From: Hepatocystis sp. ex Piliocolobus tephrosceles
Taxonomy: Eukaryota; Apicomplexa; Aconoidasida; Haemosporida; Plasmodiidae
NCBI GenBank assembly: GCA_902459845.2
Contig: CABPSV020000557.1
Coordinates: forward strand, 1-13,432
Length of the DNA: 13,432 nucleotides
Direction: 5' to 3'
Numbering within the stretch: position 1 is the stretch's first letter; each line of letters opens with the position of its first letter. This document shows, piece by piece, positions 1 through 11,482 of this stretch. The position numbers and the translations under genes are program-made. The notes under the pieces were generated by a model. It did not search any database. It was not told where the DNA came from and saw nothing but the letters and a program-made list of their open reading frames with translations.

Positions 1-147
1 AGTAACAATAACAATAATAACAGCAACAATAACAACAACAATAACAGCAACAATAACAACAACAATAACAGCAACAATAGCAACAACAATAACAGCAACA
101 ATAACAACAACAGTGAAAATAATAAAAACAATAAGTTAGTCCTATGA
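1..147 (+). CDS. 3' end of an Asn/Ser-rich protein gene (partial)
   Basis: Frame 1 is open from the window edge to a TGA at 145-147 and encodes 48 residues, nearly all Asn with regularly spaced Ser, ending in a less repetitive tail (SENNKNNKLVL). AAC/AAT and AGC/AGT codons alternate with a loose 18-24 nt period, as in Plasmodium Asn-rich low-complexity segments. The other two + frames read as repetitive Thr/Ile or hit stops. The start and most of the gene lie outside the window, so no function can be given. It could instead be a non-coding trinucleotide repeat; the choice of coding rests on frame and on this composition being typical of Plasmodium protein ends. Confidence 0.45.
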   Translation, partial: SNNNNNNSNNNNNNNSNNNNNNNSNNSNNNNSNNNNNSENNKNNKLVL

Positions 148-244
148 CAAATAATGCGGATAGTAGAATTATATAAGGCATAACAATCACAAACTAAAGT
201 AGTCCTTATTTGCGTGTCCCTCGCCCTTCTCCAAAAAAAAAAAA

Positions 245-299
<55 letters not shown>

Positions 300-599
300 A
301 AAAAAAGTAAAAAAAAAGTAAAAAAAAAGTAAAAAAAAAAAAAAAAAATTTAAAAGATGAGAAAAACCTAAAAAAGAACCATGTTCATAGCTTTTGTTTC
401 CATTTTTTAATTTTTTTTTTTTTTTTTTTCTTTTATCCATTACTCATTGTTTTTTGCATTGTTGTTTGTCCATTTTGTCAAAACTTGGAAAACTCGGACA
501 CTCGAACGAGCGCTTGAACATATTCACATATTCTTTTTTTAAAACCAACTTTTTTTAAAGCCTTTCTTTATTTTATTTATCCTATTTTTTTTTTTTTAA
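148..599. other. intergenic region upstream of the RAP-domain gene
   Basis: No gene is visible here. The stretch holds a long A tract (233-348) that includes an uninterrupted run of about 48 A and then several GTAAAAAAA units (295-330), followed by T tracts near 411-430 and 586-597. It must carry the 3' end of the left-hand transcript and the promoter and 5' UTR of the gene starting at 600. The more mixed stretch at about 430-540 (with CGGACACTCGAACGAGCGC at roughly 495-513) is the only compositionally complex part. Confidence 0.5.
233..348. repeat. poly-A tract with GTAAAAAAA units
   Basis: Nearly pure A over about 115 bases, broken by one T and then by four GT dinucleotides at regular spacing. 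This is a low-complexity intergenic tract of the kind common in Plasmodium promoters, where such runs tend to exclude nucleosomes. No function can be read from it directly. Confidence 0.8.
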
Positions 600-3500
600 A
601 TGAGAAAAAGCATATTTTATATCACAAAAAGGAACAATGCAGTGACAAACGGAAGAAAGGTTTTTTATGTACATATAATCAGAAGATATGAAAATACAGT
701 GACGATAATTAAAGAGAAAAGAGGCAACAATGAAGTGTCCGAAAGTGGAATCGACACAACTTACGAGTTGTCAAGTAATAAAGAATCTAACAGTTATAAT
801 AATAGTACCACTAGTAGAAGTGCCAATGCTAGTAGAAGTGCCATTGCTAGTAGAAGTGCCATTGCTAGTAGAAGTGCCATTGCTAGTAGAAGTGCCATTG
901 CTAGTGTCAGTACCACTGCTAGTGTCAGTGCCAGTAGCAATAGTGGAAGTAAGAGTCAAAAAAAAAACACAACACGAGGAGAACAATTCATAAAATACTA
1001 TCACGATAACAGAAATATGATAAAAACGACAAAGCATATTTTAAACGAACACATTAATGAAATTTTATATATTAATGAATACACGAATTTTTATAATTAT
1101 TTTTATAATACTTATCCTTTTTTAATAAACAATTACCTTACACATATTAAAAATAATAAAAGCTTTTTTATAAGTGACAAAGAGCGTATGAGTGATAACA
1201 ACAATGTATTAGTAAAATATAGTAACAACAACGAAATAAAAAAATTATTATCTTTATTCCATTATTATAACTGTAATACTAAAAATGGGTTTGAAAATAA
1301 TACAACTTTTATGAATTTTGTTAAAGAAAAAGTGAAACAGTCTTCTAATGCTATACTTTTATTAAAAGGATTACAAAAAAATCAATATTTGATTGATGCA
1401 AAAAATAACAACTCTTATAACTTTTACAAAAACGAACAACAGGATGAATTAACAAACCAATCTAATATATTATATAAAAATAATCATCTTTTAACAATTT
1501 TTCAAAATATTCTAAACACTATTAATAACACAAATGACATAAATACAAAATTGGAAATACTTTTATATCTGAATAGTATATGTGATAAAAAATGTTTTCC
1601 AAAAATATTTACAGAAATAGGAAAAAGCATTGAAGAAGTTTACGAAAATTTAAAAATAAAAAAAAAAAAAACTATAGAAGATCAATATGTTATGTTTTTA
1701 ATATATAAACAGTTTTTATCTACAAAAAATCAGAAATATGTAAAAACAGATATAAACTATTATCTGTTAGAAGAAATATCATTTTATAATTACATAAAAA
1801 ATAATAATATAAATATATGTTTATTAAGTTTAATTTATCGTGATTTGTCATTTATTAACAATTTTGATGTTAAATATGTATTAATGAATTTAGCTTTTGC
1901 AAAATTAAAAACATCCGATTTTTTTTATACCCAAATAATAAATGAAAACAATTACGATATGGCTGATAATCTGATTAGTGGTGTTAGTGCTAGTCAAACA
2001 TATGGTAAAGACGGTAGTGACTACGAAACCAAAAGTAACAAACGTCTTAAAGGAAAAAATAAAAATTTACAAGTTATGAAACAAAATGATTTATTCAAAA
2101 AATCGCTCTTATCCTTCTTTTCCAATTCTATATTACGAAACAATTTTTTAAAATGTTGCACTTTATCAGATACAGTAGATTATGCAACAAATATGAATAA
2201 TAAAAATATAATAAATTACGTTTTTTATAACTTACTATTATCTGTGATACAGTTAAAAAATACACAATCGAATTATAAGTATGTCATACAGATGAATAAA
2301 ATATTTTATTTTTTAAAAAATAAAAAAAACAATGACTTTTTTAATTTCATATGTAACACACATAAAAATGCAAAACATTTAAACCAATTTATATCAAATA
2401 ATATATCATTTCTAACAAAACAATTTATAAAACGTAAATTTCATATACCTAACTATACACATTTGTATTTATTAAAAATATATTCTGATATATTAGCTAC
2501 TATTTATGAAACAGAAACAGAACCCTTAGTAGATATAAAAAAAAAAAAACAATTAATTAATGAAAGTAATCAAATTTTTAATTATGTTATTAATCAAACA
2601 TATTATGACATTAGTAAATATACACTTAAACAAATAGTTAATTTAATTCAATTGATAAATAAAATACCAAAAAATATTACACTAGAATTGGAATATAATT
2701 TATTACAACCTTCGGATAATCAATTTTTTAACAAAGGATATAGTAATATATTAAATTATGATTTTAACAAAGAGACTAGTACGAATAGTACCACTGACAA
2801 TGCAGAGGTTAAAACTGGCGACTCAGGTGATGGACATATTAACACGGAAGGAGTAAGCACAGGAGTAAGTACGGAAGGAGTAAGTACGGAAGGGGTAAGT
2901 ACGGAAGGGGTAAGTACGGAAGGGGTAAGCACAGAAGGAGTAAGTACGAAAGGAGTAAGTACGAAAGGAGTAAGTACGAAAGGAGTAAGTACGAAAGGAG
3001 TAAGTACGAGCGAAATTAACACTACACAATTAAACACTAAACAATTAAACACTAAACAGTTGAAAATGAAAAAAAAGAAAAAAACTATGTTAATAAAGCC
3101 ACACGAATTTGTTAAAATAATATCTCTTTCTTTTTTAAACGAACTAAACCAAAGCTTTGTTCACAAAATTGTAGAAACAGAGTTATACCAAACAACCAAT
3201 GACACCAAAACCATTGAAAGGGGAATTTACAATAATAAACTGACACAACATATTAATGATAATACTATTAACAATGTTGCATATGAATATATATATACAA
3301 AACATTATTTACCATTTTTAAACAAATCTGATATATATATAAACGAAATAAACAAAAAATATGATAATGTAACAAAGGAACATATTATAAATTATTTTAT
3401 TTTTTTTACTCACATAAATGAATTAAATATAAACGAATTATGTACATTAATTAACACCATAACAAAAATAAATAAATATGATCCATTTTTAGATTTTTTT

Positions 3501-3978
3501 ATTGCTAAGCGATTGGAACATATTTTACAAACAAAATGGAAAACAAACAAAATGATAGAACAACAACAATCAGAAACTGATGAAGGTTTAATAAAAACAA
3601 ACACAAATGAAAACTTAATGGATAGTAATACTATACATAACAAAAATTATATTTTTTCTGATACATATTTGGATGATTATATAACTAACATAAAAGAAAA
3701 AAATCAGGTAAATCAAACTGAGGTATTACAAGAATCAAAACAAACAATATTACTTAATAGTAATTCTACATTTAAACAATATGAAGCACCATATCAAACA
3801 AATTCAAATAAAAAACATTTTAAAAATATAAATTTAAATACACATACTATATATATGTCAAATTTTGAGGAATGTACCTATGACGAAATTGATATAAATA
3901 CTAACATAGTTAATCTATTTTTATCAATAAATTATGCTACATCTGGACCTATATCTGCATATAAAGGCACAGGGATAG

Positions 3979-4047
<69 letters not shown>

Positions 4048-7001
4048 TAGGGACAGACGGTACTTCACGGATAAAACAATGTATTGAAAATTATTTACCC
4101 CATATAGATATAAACAAAATTAACTTATTTGAACTCGATTTTACGAACTTATTTTTACAAGTTAATAATTTAATTAAAAATAATGATAAATCTAACGAAC
4201 TAAGGATAAAAGAAAACAATCAAACAGGTGGTATGAGTTTATATAACACAGCTACAACTGATGATAGTAATATAAATCCTAGTATAATACAAGAGTTTTT
4301 GTTGCATATGGGTGCAAAGAAGCATTATATTACCAACACCATTAGCAGTAACAGTAACAGTAGTAGTAGTAGCAGTAGTAACAGTAGTAACAGTGATATA
4401 ACTGACGCTTGTTCTGTGGATTTAATAAACCACGACATTACTTACAAAATCATAGAAAGAAGATTACAATATAATATAAATTTAAAAAATTTTTTATTAA
4501 ACAAAAAAAATGAACATGTAACAGAAGAAATCAGAACATTTTTAGAAACTGATATAATATCATTAAATTCGATAAAAAATATTTTATATTATGTAAGTAT
4601 TATAACAGATGATATAAAATATATTAATTTATTAAATTTATGTTTAAAAAATATAATTTTATTTAAAAATGAAACATATAATATTAATACATTTCGGTTA
4701 TTAACTACATTCTTATTAGATATAAAAAATATATACCAAACTATATATATATCATCAAAATATTTTTATTTAAATGTATTAATTAATCATTATATAAATA
4801 CTATCAATCACGTTTCTCTTTTTTTTAAACCATCCGATTTCTTTCAAATATTCCAAGTATATATAAAGTTCGATTTGTCCAACACTTATTTAAATACTTT
4901 AACCTTACTAAATAATAAAATGCTTAAAATTAATATTAAACAAATTGACATAAAATATGTACATGTTATTTTATATTTTTTTTATAAACTCCAATATATT
5001 AACGAAACTTTTATAAACAATATATTAAATTATTATACTCAGACAATATATGATCAAATTAACAATATCAACGAACCAATCATACATAACTTACTCAAAA
5101 TAAATCACTTATTACATTTATTATGTATAAAAAATAAAAATTTTATTAATTTGAATTATGTTATTTTACAAAAATATTCTAACTTTTCTACAAATATTGA
5201 TGAACAATGTAATAATATAACGACCATAAATTTTGATAAAGAACACATCGGTGAAGGTACAACTAAAACAAATCAAATTGATACATATCCTAACACAAAT
5301 AAAATTAATGAACAGTTGATTTTATTAAAAATGAAACAAATGAATAAAAAAAATGGGAGTGAAAAAAATGGCAGTGAAAAAAATGGCAGTGAAAAAATGA
5401 GTATGGGTATTGCTAGTCTTAGTAGTACAACTGTTAATAAGATGCAAACTATTACAGATCCACATGTACTTTCGGAATATCAGGTTGTAATTGGCAATAA
5501 CACAAATGTCGATGTTAGTGATGATAACTCCAACATAATAAAATACAACGATTATTTTAAACGTAGTACATTCGAAAATTCTAATGCTGAGATGATACAA
5601 GTGAATAAATTTAACCCAAATTATAATTTATTAGATAATAAAGAACACGAAAAAAATAGTAATAACAGTAAAAACGGTTATAACAGTAAAAACGATAATA
5701 ACAATAAAAACGATAATAATAATAAGTACGATAATAATAATAAGTACGATAATAATAAAAATGATAAAAACTATAATTTGATAAGACCTATAAAATATGA
5801 ATTATCATTTACTCATAAACTAAATATATTACATTTTTTATGTAAATTCCATTTTTATAATAACTTAATAAAAATATACTATTACCAATTAATAAATGAA
5901 TGTATAAATAATGAACACATTACAACAACCGATGCTGATAATTCTTGTAAATTATACGAAATATATGTACATGTCATTTTAAATTTTTATTTTTTATCTT
6001 TTAATAAAAATAATAAATATATTAATTATGTTCTTACCAATTTACCATGTTATTATTGGTATAAAAAAGAAGAAGAAAAATTAAATTTATTTATTACCTC
6101 AAAAGAACATAAAGATATTAATTCTATTCTTAAAATGTTAAATATTCATTTTCTTACTCCTACCCTATCTGAATTATATTTTATACACTTTTTCAACGAT
6201 GTTAAAAAAACAAATGACATGTTTGAAATACCACAAAATGTATTACATTTATACCAAAAATATAACTTACTAATTGACGATATACGTAATACAAATATCG
6301 CTATTCTGTGTATACCCGAAAAGGATACATTACGGTAAAAATAAGTGTACACATAAACACGTTTGGGTCTTTTACCCCCTTTACTATATTTGTGTATCCA
6401 AATTTTTGTATCTACATAATGTGTGGTTGCTTTTTTTTTTTTTTTTTTTTTTTCTTATTTATCAAATATACATGATTGTAATGTTTATAATTATATTTAT
6501 TTATTTATTTATTATTATTATTATTATTTTTTTTTTTTTTTATTTTTTTATTTTTATTTTATTTTTTTTTTTTTTTATGTTGCTCCATTTTTAGGGACAA
6601 AAATCAAGAAAATAAGGTTCTCATAAACGAAAGCCACTATATTTACGAAAATATAAAAAAGACCTACAACACATCTTTGTTATATTTGAGCGAGGTAAAA
6701 TGCAAATAGCTAACAAATGGGAGAATAAAAGCTAAAGAAAAAAAAAAAAAAAAAAATTTAAGTTCACAACACTTGCATATACATATATATACACATTTTC
6801 ATACGTCCACTTATACATGTATTCACATTACGAAACAACAAAAATGTGCTCTTTTTCAATCTTCTCTTAAATACAAGCCTTTCATCAAGTAAATTTTTTT
6901 TTTTTTTTTTTTTTTTTTTAACTTTGCAGTGGAAACATTTGAATACTGAAGAAAAATGTGACTACATTTTACGAATTTTACATGCATCTTTGACTACCTA
7001 A
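600..7001 (+). CDS. RAP-domain (heptatricopeptide-repeat type) protein, probably organellar, 3 exons
   Basis: Exons are 600-6334, 6595-6694 and 6930-7001, giving 1968 residues. The ATG at 600 directly follows an in-frame TAA (597-599), so it is the first possible start. The N-terminus has many Arg/Lys and no acidic residue before Glu31, which suggests a mitochondrial (or other organellar) presequence. The bulk is helical, Ile/Leu/Asn/Tyr-rich sequence broken by low-complexity inserts at residues 72-113, 751-804, 1123-1152, 1249-1265 and from about 1585. Residues 1888-1968 resemble a RAP domain: a strand-like stretch (NLLIDD then NIAILCI), then YNTSLLYLSEWKHL and KCDYILRIL, matching the family's terminal hydrophobic strand, W-x-x-L and YL-x-x-x-L pattern. 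Exons 2 and 3 supply this last part; stopping at the TAA at 6336-6338 would cut the domain in half. RAP proteins in Plasmodium are mostly organellar and are linked to fragmented mitochondrial rRNA. Coding status is certain; the RAP assignment is an inference from a divergent match. Confidence 0.8.
813..938 (+). repeat. 18-bp coding tandem repeat (ASRSAI)
   Basis: Five near-identical copies of AGTAGAAGTGCCATTGCT (813-902; the first copy differs by one base) are followed by two degenerate copies (903-938). Each copy encodes Ser-Arg-Ser-Ala-Ile-Ala, giving a low-complexity linker at residues 72-113, just after the putative targeting peptide. The near identity of the copies indicates recent expansion. 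Confidence 0.95.
2850..3011 (+). repeat. 15-bp coding tandem repeat (GVSTE/GVSTK)
   Basis: One 12-bp unit is followed by ten 15-bp units of GGAGTAAGTACGGAA type. Five end in Glu, the next four in Lys, and the last in Ser, so the array shifts from an acidic to a basic half. It lies at residues 751-804 between two structured segments. Every unit contains GTAAGT or GTAAGC. Confidence 0.95.
3966..4055 (+). repeat. GGGACA hexamer repeat encoding poly(Gly-Thr)
   Basis: Residues 1123-1152 alternate Gly and Thr with two Ile substitutions. On the coding strand there are twelve GGG runs, each separated by exactly three bases, from 3984 to 4052, plus one at 3972. This is a striking G-rich island in a very A+T-rich gene and fits a G-quadruplex-forming pattern. 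Confidence 0.95.
4344..4394 (+). repeat. Ser/Asn trinucleotide run in RAP gene
   Basis: AGT/AGC/AAC codons encode residues 1249-1265, almost all Ser with interspersed Asn. It is a simple low-complexity insertion. Confidence 0.9.
5352..5396 (+). repeat. three 15-bp coding repeats (NGSEK)
   Basis: Three tandem copies of AATGGCAGTGAAAAA (the first has GGG for GGC) encode Asn-Gly-Ser-Glu-Lys from residue 1585. They form a hydrophilic linker between helical parts of the RAP protein. Confidence 0.9.
5655..5770 (+). repeat. Asn/Lys/Asp low-complexity repeat
   Basis: Imperfect 12- to 18-bp units (AATAACAGTAAAAAC, then GATAATAATAATAAGTAC) encode an Asn/Lys/Asp/Tyr-rich linker. The helical sequence resumes at about 5775 and leads to the C-terminal RAP-like region. 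Confidence 0.85.
6335..6594 (+). other. RAP gene intron 1
   Basis: The donor is CG|GTAAAAATAAG and the acceptor is CCATTTTTAG after long T tracts. The intron splits an Arg codon after its second base, and the following base G restores CGG. The continuing frame of 33 codons to 6694 has no stop. The unspliced frame stops at once at 6336-6338. Confidence 0.8.
6595..6694 (+). other. RAP gene exon 2 (100 nt)
   Basis: Encodes residues 1913-1945 (DKNQENKVLIN through YNTSLLYLSE) after completing Arg1912. It is lower in A+T than its flanks and bounded by a good acceptor and donor. Its last residues form the strand before the RAP Trp. Confidence 0.78.
6695..6929 (+). other. RAP gene intron 2
   Basis: The donor is GAG|GTAAAATGC and the acceptor is a T run followed by AACTTTGCAG. 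It is a phase 0 intron. A TAG at 6707-6709 inside it would end an unspliced frame. Confidence 0.78.
6930..7001 (+). other. RAP gene terminal exon
   Basis: Encodes 23 residues starting at Trp1946 (WKHLNTEEKCDYILRILHAS...) and stops with TAA at 6999-7001. The W-x-x-L ... Y-I-L-x-x-L pattern is the characteristic end of RAP domains and is the main reason for accepting this exon. Confidence 0.78.
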
Positions 7002-7219
7002 ATGAGACAGATATATTTTTAGTTTAACTATCTATCATTTGTTCATAATATGTCTCCTAAAATCTGTCAAAGATCGTACACATATGCATGTAAAATATAA
7101 TTACGTATCACACATGGTTTACATGTACATAGATACACATATATAAATATATACATACATGTATATAAATTTATACACATATATATACAGATTACAAAAA
7201 AAGTAAAATAAAAAATATG
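7002..7219. other. 3'-3' intergenic gap between convergent genes
   Basis: These 218 bases separate the stop of the + strand RAP gene from the stop of the - strand DNAAF1 gene. The sequence is AT-rich with TATACACATATATA-type runs and TGCATG at about 7085. I see no coding sequence. Both 3' UTRs must lie here, and they probably overlap. Confidence 0.6.
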
Positions 7220-9032
<1,813 letters not shown>

Positions 9033-9036
9033 TATG

Positions 9037-9189
9037 TTATTATTTTTTCTATGTTATTACTTTTTCTATGTTATTACTTTTTCTATGTTATTACTTTTTC
9101 TATGTTATTACTTTTTCTATGTTATTACTTTTTCTATGTTATTATTTTTTTTATGTTATTATTTTTTTTATGTTATTATTTTTTTTATG
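9037..9189. repeat. 17-bp tandem repeat abutting the DNAAF1 start codon
   Basis: Nine full 17-bp units of TTATTACTTTTTCTATG run from 9037 to 9189, then a decayed tenth. The five units at 9054-9138 are identical; the three distal ones carry TTATTATTTTTTTTATG. On the minus strand this is the 5' leader/proximal promoter of DNAAF1, ending four bases from its ATG, and each unit carries CAT/ATA-rich sequence without a usable in-frame ATG extension. Confidence 0.95.
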
Positions 9190-10068
9190 TTATTATTTCA
9201 CTTTTGTCTTACTGAACTTATGGCTTAAGGTGTATGTGATTTAACTTCTAAGTTATACATATAATATTTGTGCATTTAAAGTATACACTCTATTCATATA
9301 ATATATTTGCATAAGCACAATTACACACATAGAAACACAATTTTATATGAGTGTTAAAAGTCTTAGATGTTAATTAATTAATTAAAAAAAATTAAAAAAT
9401 AAAAAAATAAAAAATAAACTAATTTAATACTTTAATTAAAAAAAAAAATGAGTTTATTTCTGATGTCTTTAATACATATTAAATTATAAAAAAAAAAAAT
9501 CCAAAAAAAAATCCCCAAAAAAAAAAATAAATAAAAAACTAAAGAAATAAAATGAGGCAGAAAATACACATTTTTAAAATTATTAAAATTATATAAAAGC
9601 TTCTTAATTATTAAACATGCATATACTACTGTATTTTTTTTTTTCCCCTTTTTTTTTTTTTTTTTTATATATATACATTTACATGTGTGTTTTATATACA
9701 TAAAATTAAAAAAACAATTATAAAAAAAAAAAAAAACATTATTTTTAATAATTCTTATGTGTATTAATTTAATAACAAATTATAATAGTTATATAAAATC
9801 AAAAGAGATAATAATTTTATATTTTCTTAGTTCCTATATTTTTAAATAGTTTAAAAATGTAAAATGCATTAAAAACGTAAAAATGCATTAAAAATGTAAA
9901 AATGCATCATTATATAACACATAAATATGTATACACCTTTAAAAGGTAAGGTATGTATAAATATATGCAAGTATATATGTGTGTACGTACAAATGTATGC
10001 ATGTATAACTGTATACATGTAAGTATAAATCTTTAGCTTTTTTTTTTTTTAGCCTTCTTTGGGTAATG
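9190..10068. other. intergenic region between ECT 3' end and DNAAF1 5' end
   Basis: No convincing coding sequence. Contents include TTAATTAATTAATTAA (about 9369-9384), mixed A and T runs (about 9385-9540 and 9637-9667), an imperfect 18/19-bp repeat (9853-9907), and an alternating TGTGTGTACGTAC/TATGCATGTAT zone (about 9965-10020). It should hold the ECT 3' UTR and terminator and the DNAAF1 promoter. Confidence 0.55.
9853..9907. repeat. three imperfect 18/19-bp repeats
   Basis: Three tandem units of AAAAATGTAAAAATGCATT type (9853-9870, 9871-9889, 9890-9907), each containing ATGCAT. They lie roughly 160-215 bp downstream of the ECT stop codon. Confidence 0.8.
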
Positions 10069-10117
10069 TTAAACATAAGAACTATCGACATTCCAAATGT
10101 TTTCTTCTTTCTTTTTT
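10069..10117 (-). other. ECT: ECT terminal exon 3
   Basis: Encodes KKKEENIWNVDSSYV and TAA (10069-10071), following the split Arg. The Lys/Glu-rich start resembles the basic C-terminal tail of other ECT enzymes. The frame agrees with the phase of exon 2. Confidence 0.85.
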
Positions 10118-10192
10118 CTGTAAATTGGAGAGAAAAAAAAAAAAATCACGTAATTACGTATGTGTATATGCACTACACAAACATGCACCACA

Positions 10193-10237
<45 letters not shown>

Positions 10238-10482
10238 CTTTTCGAGATTGTATTCATCAAACACTTCTTGTTTTTCTCTATTCTTTTTATTATTTCATAA
10301 GTCGTGATATCCTGTAAAAAAAAAAATATATAGTCAGTAAAATAAATAAAACATTCAAAAGTTAATAAATGTATACTAGTTTTTTTTTTTTTTTTCTTAT
10401 TTTTTTTTTTTTTTTTTGCATGGCCTTACATATATGCATACACGTGCCTTGTTTTGCCTATTTGTATACACAAAAGTAAATG

Positions 10483-10535
<53 letters not shown>

Positions 10536-11424
10536 GATTCTGATGAGATTTCTTGGAATATACCCATTTTTTTTGGTAAAGCATAAGGATCTATCTCATA
10601 ATTAGAATAGGTGTAATCTACTATTGTCCCTCTCAAAACGACATCAATATGAAACCGTTTAATAAAACTCTCTGTAATCACCCATGGTGCTCCTATTACT
10701 ACATCATCAACTACTTTCATAGCTAATACATTTAATGTTCTTTCTAATAATGATGCAACAGGAAAATACTTTCCTTTAATTTTTCGAACAACTTCATCAG
10801 AATGCAAACCTACTAATAAAAAATCACCTAATTTTTTAGCACTTTCTAAGATTCTTAAATGTCCTATATGAAATATATCAAAAGAACCATCTACATAAAC
10901 AACTCTATGTTTTATGGTTTGTTTTTTTGGGGTTTCTACAAAGTGATATATTTGTGATGCAGTTATATAACAACTGCTTTTATCTAATATACCTTTTGGA
11001 TATACATTATTATCATAAGGTTTTATTTTTCTTTTTATTCTTAAATTGTCTTGATTGCTTTTATATGAGTCCTTAGAATGAATAATATGATTATTTACTT
11101 TATTTGTAGAACAAATGTTATCATATATAGTTGTTGCATTTGTTTCATTAGATATTGTAGAAATTGAAGAAATTGTTGTAGGACTAATTGAAGCTGTTGG
11201 ACTTGTAGTAGCCATTTTGTTTGTATATTTTTGATTGACTATATCAAGATGTACATTACTATTATTTGTTTTATAATTATCTTGTATATCTTCTTCATCT
11301 TCTATACATTTTTCAGCATATTTAATATTCAAATGTTCATTTTCTAAAATATTTATATTATTATTATTATTACTCATATTATTATTCATATTAATATTAT
11401 TATTATTATTATTATTATTACTCA

Positions 11425-11482
<58 letters not shown>

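Noticed and set aside
2756..3052. Open frames on the minus strand opposite the GVST repeat (Val-Leu-Thr-Pro and Tyr-Ser-Phe-Arg repeats).
   Set aside because: A repeat unit whose length is a multiple of three keeps all frames open. These are shadows of the RAP-gene repeat.
6274..6626. Two + strand frames with long Phe/Tyr/Ile runs that resemble transmembrane segments.
   Set aside because: They are T-rich intron 1 of the RAP gene in other frames.
9037..9189. The 17-bp array as a CRISPR or centromere-like array.
   Set aside because: The units are directly adjacent with no spacers, number only nine, and sit in a eukaryotic gene leader; this is a simple minisatellite.
10397..10534. In-frame C-terminal poly-Lys extension of the long ECT frame.
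   Set aside because: This is intron 1. The donor TCG|GTAAAA and the downstream exons restore the conserved ECT end (DITT...), which the extension lacks.
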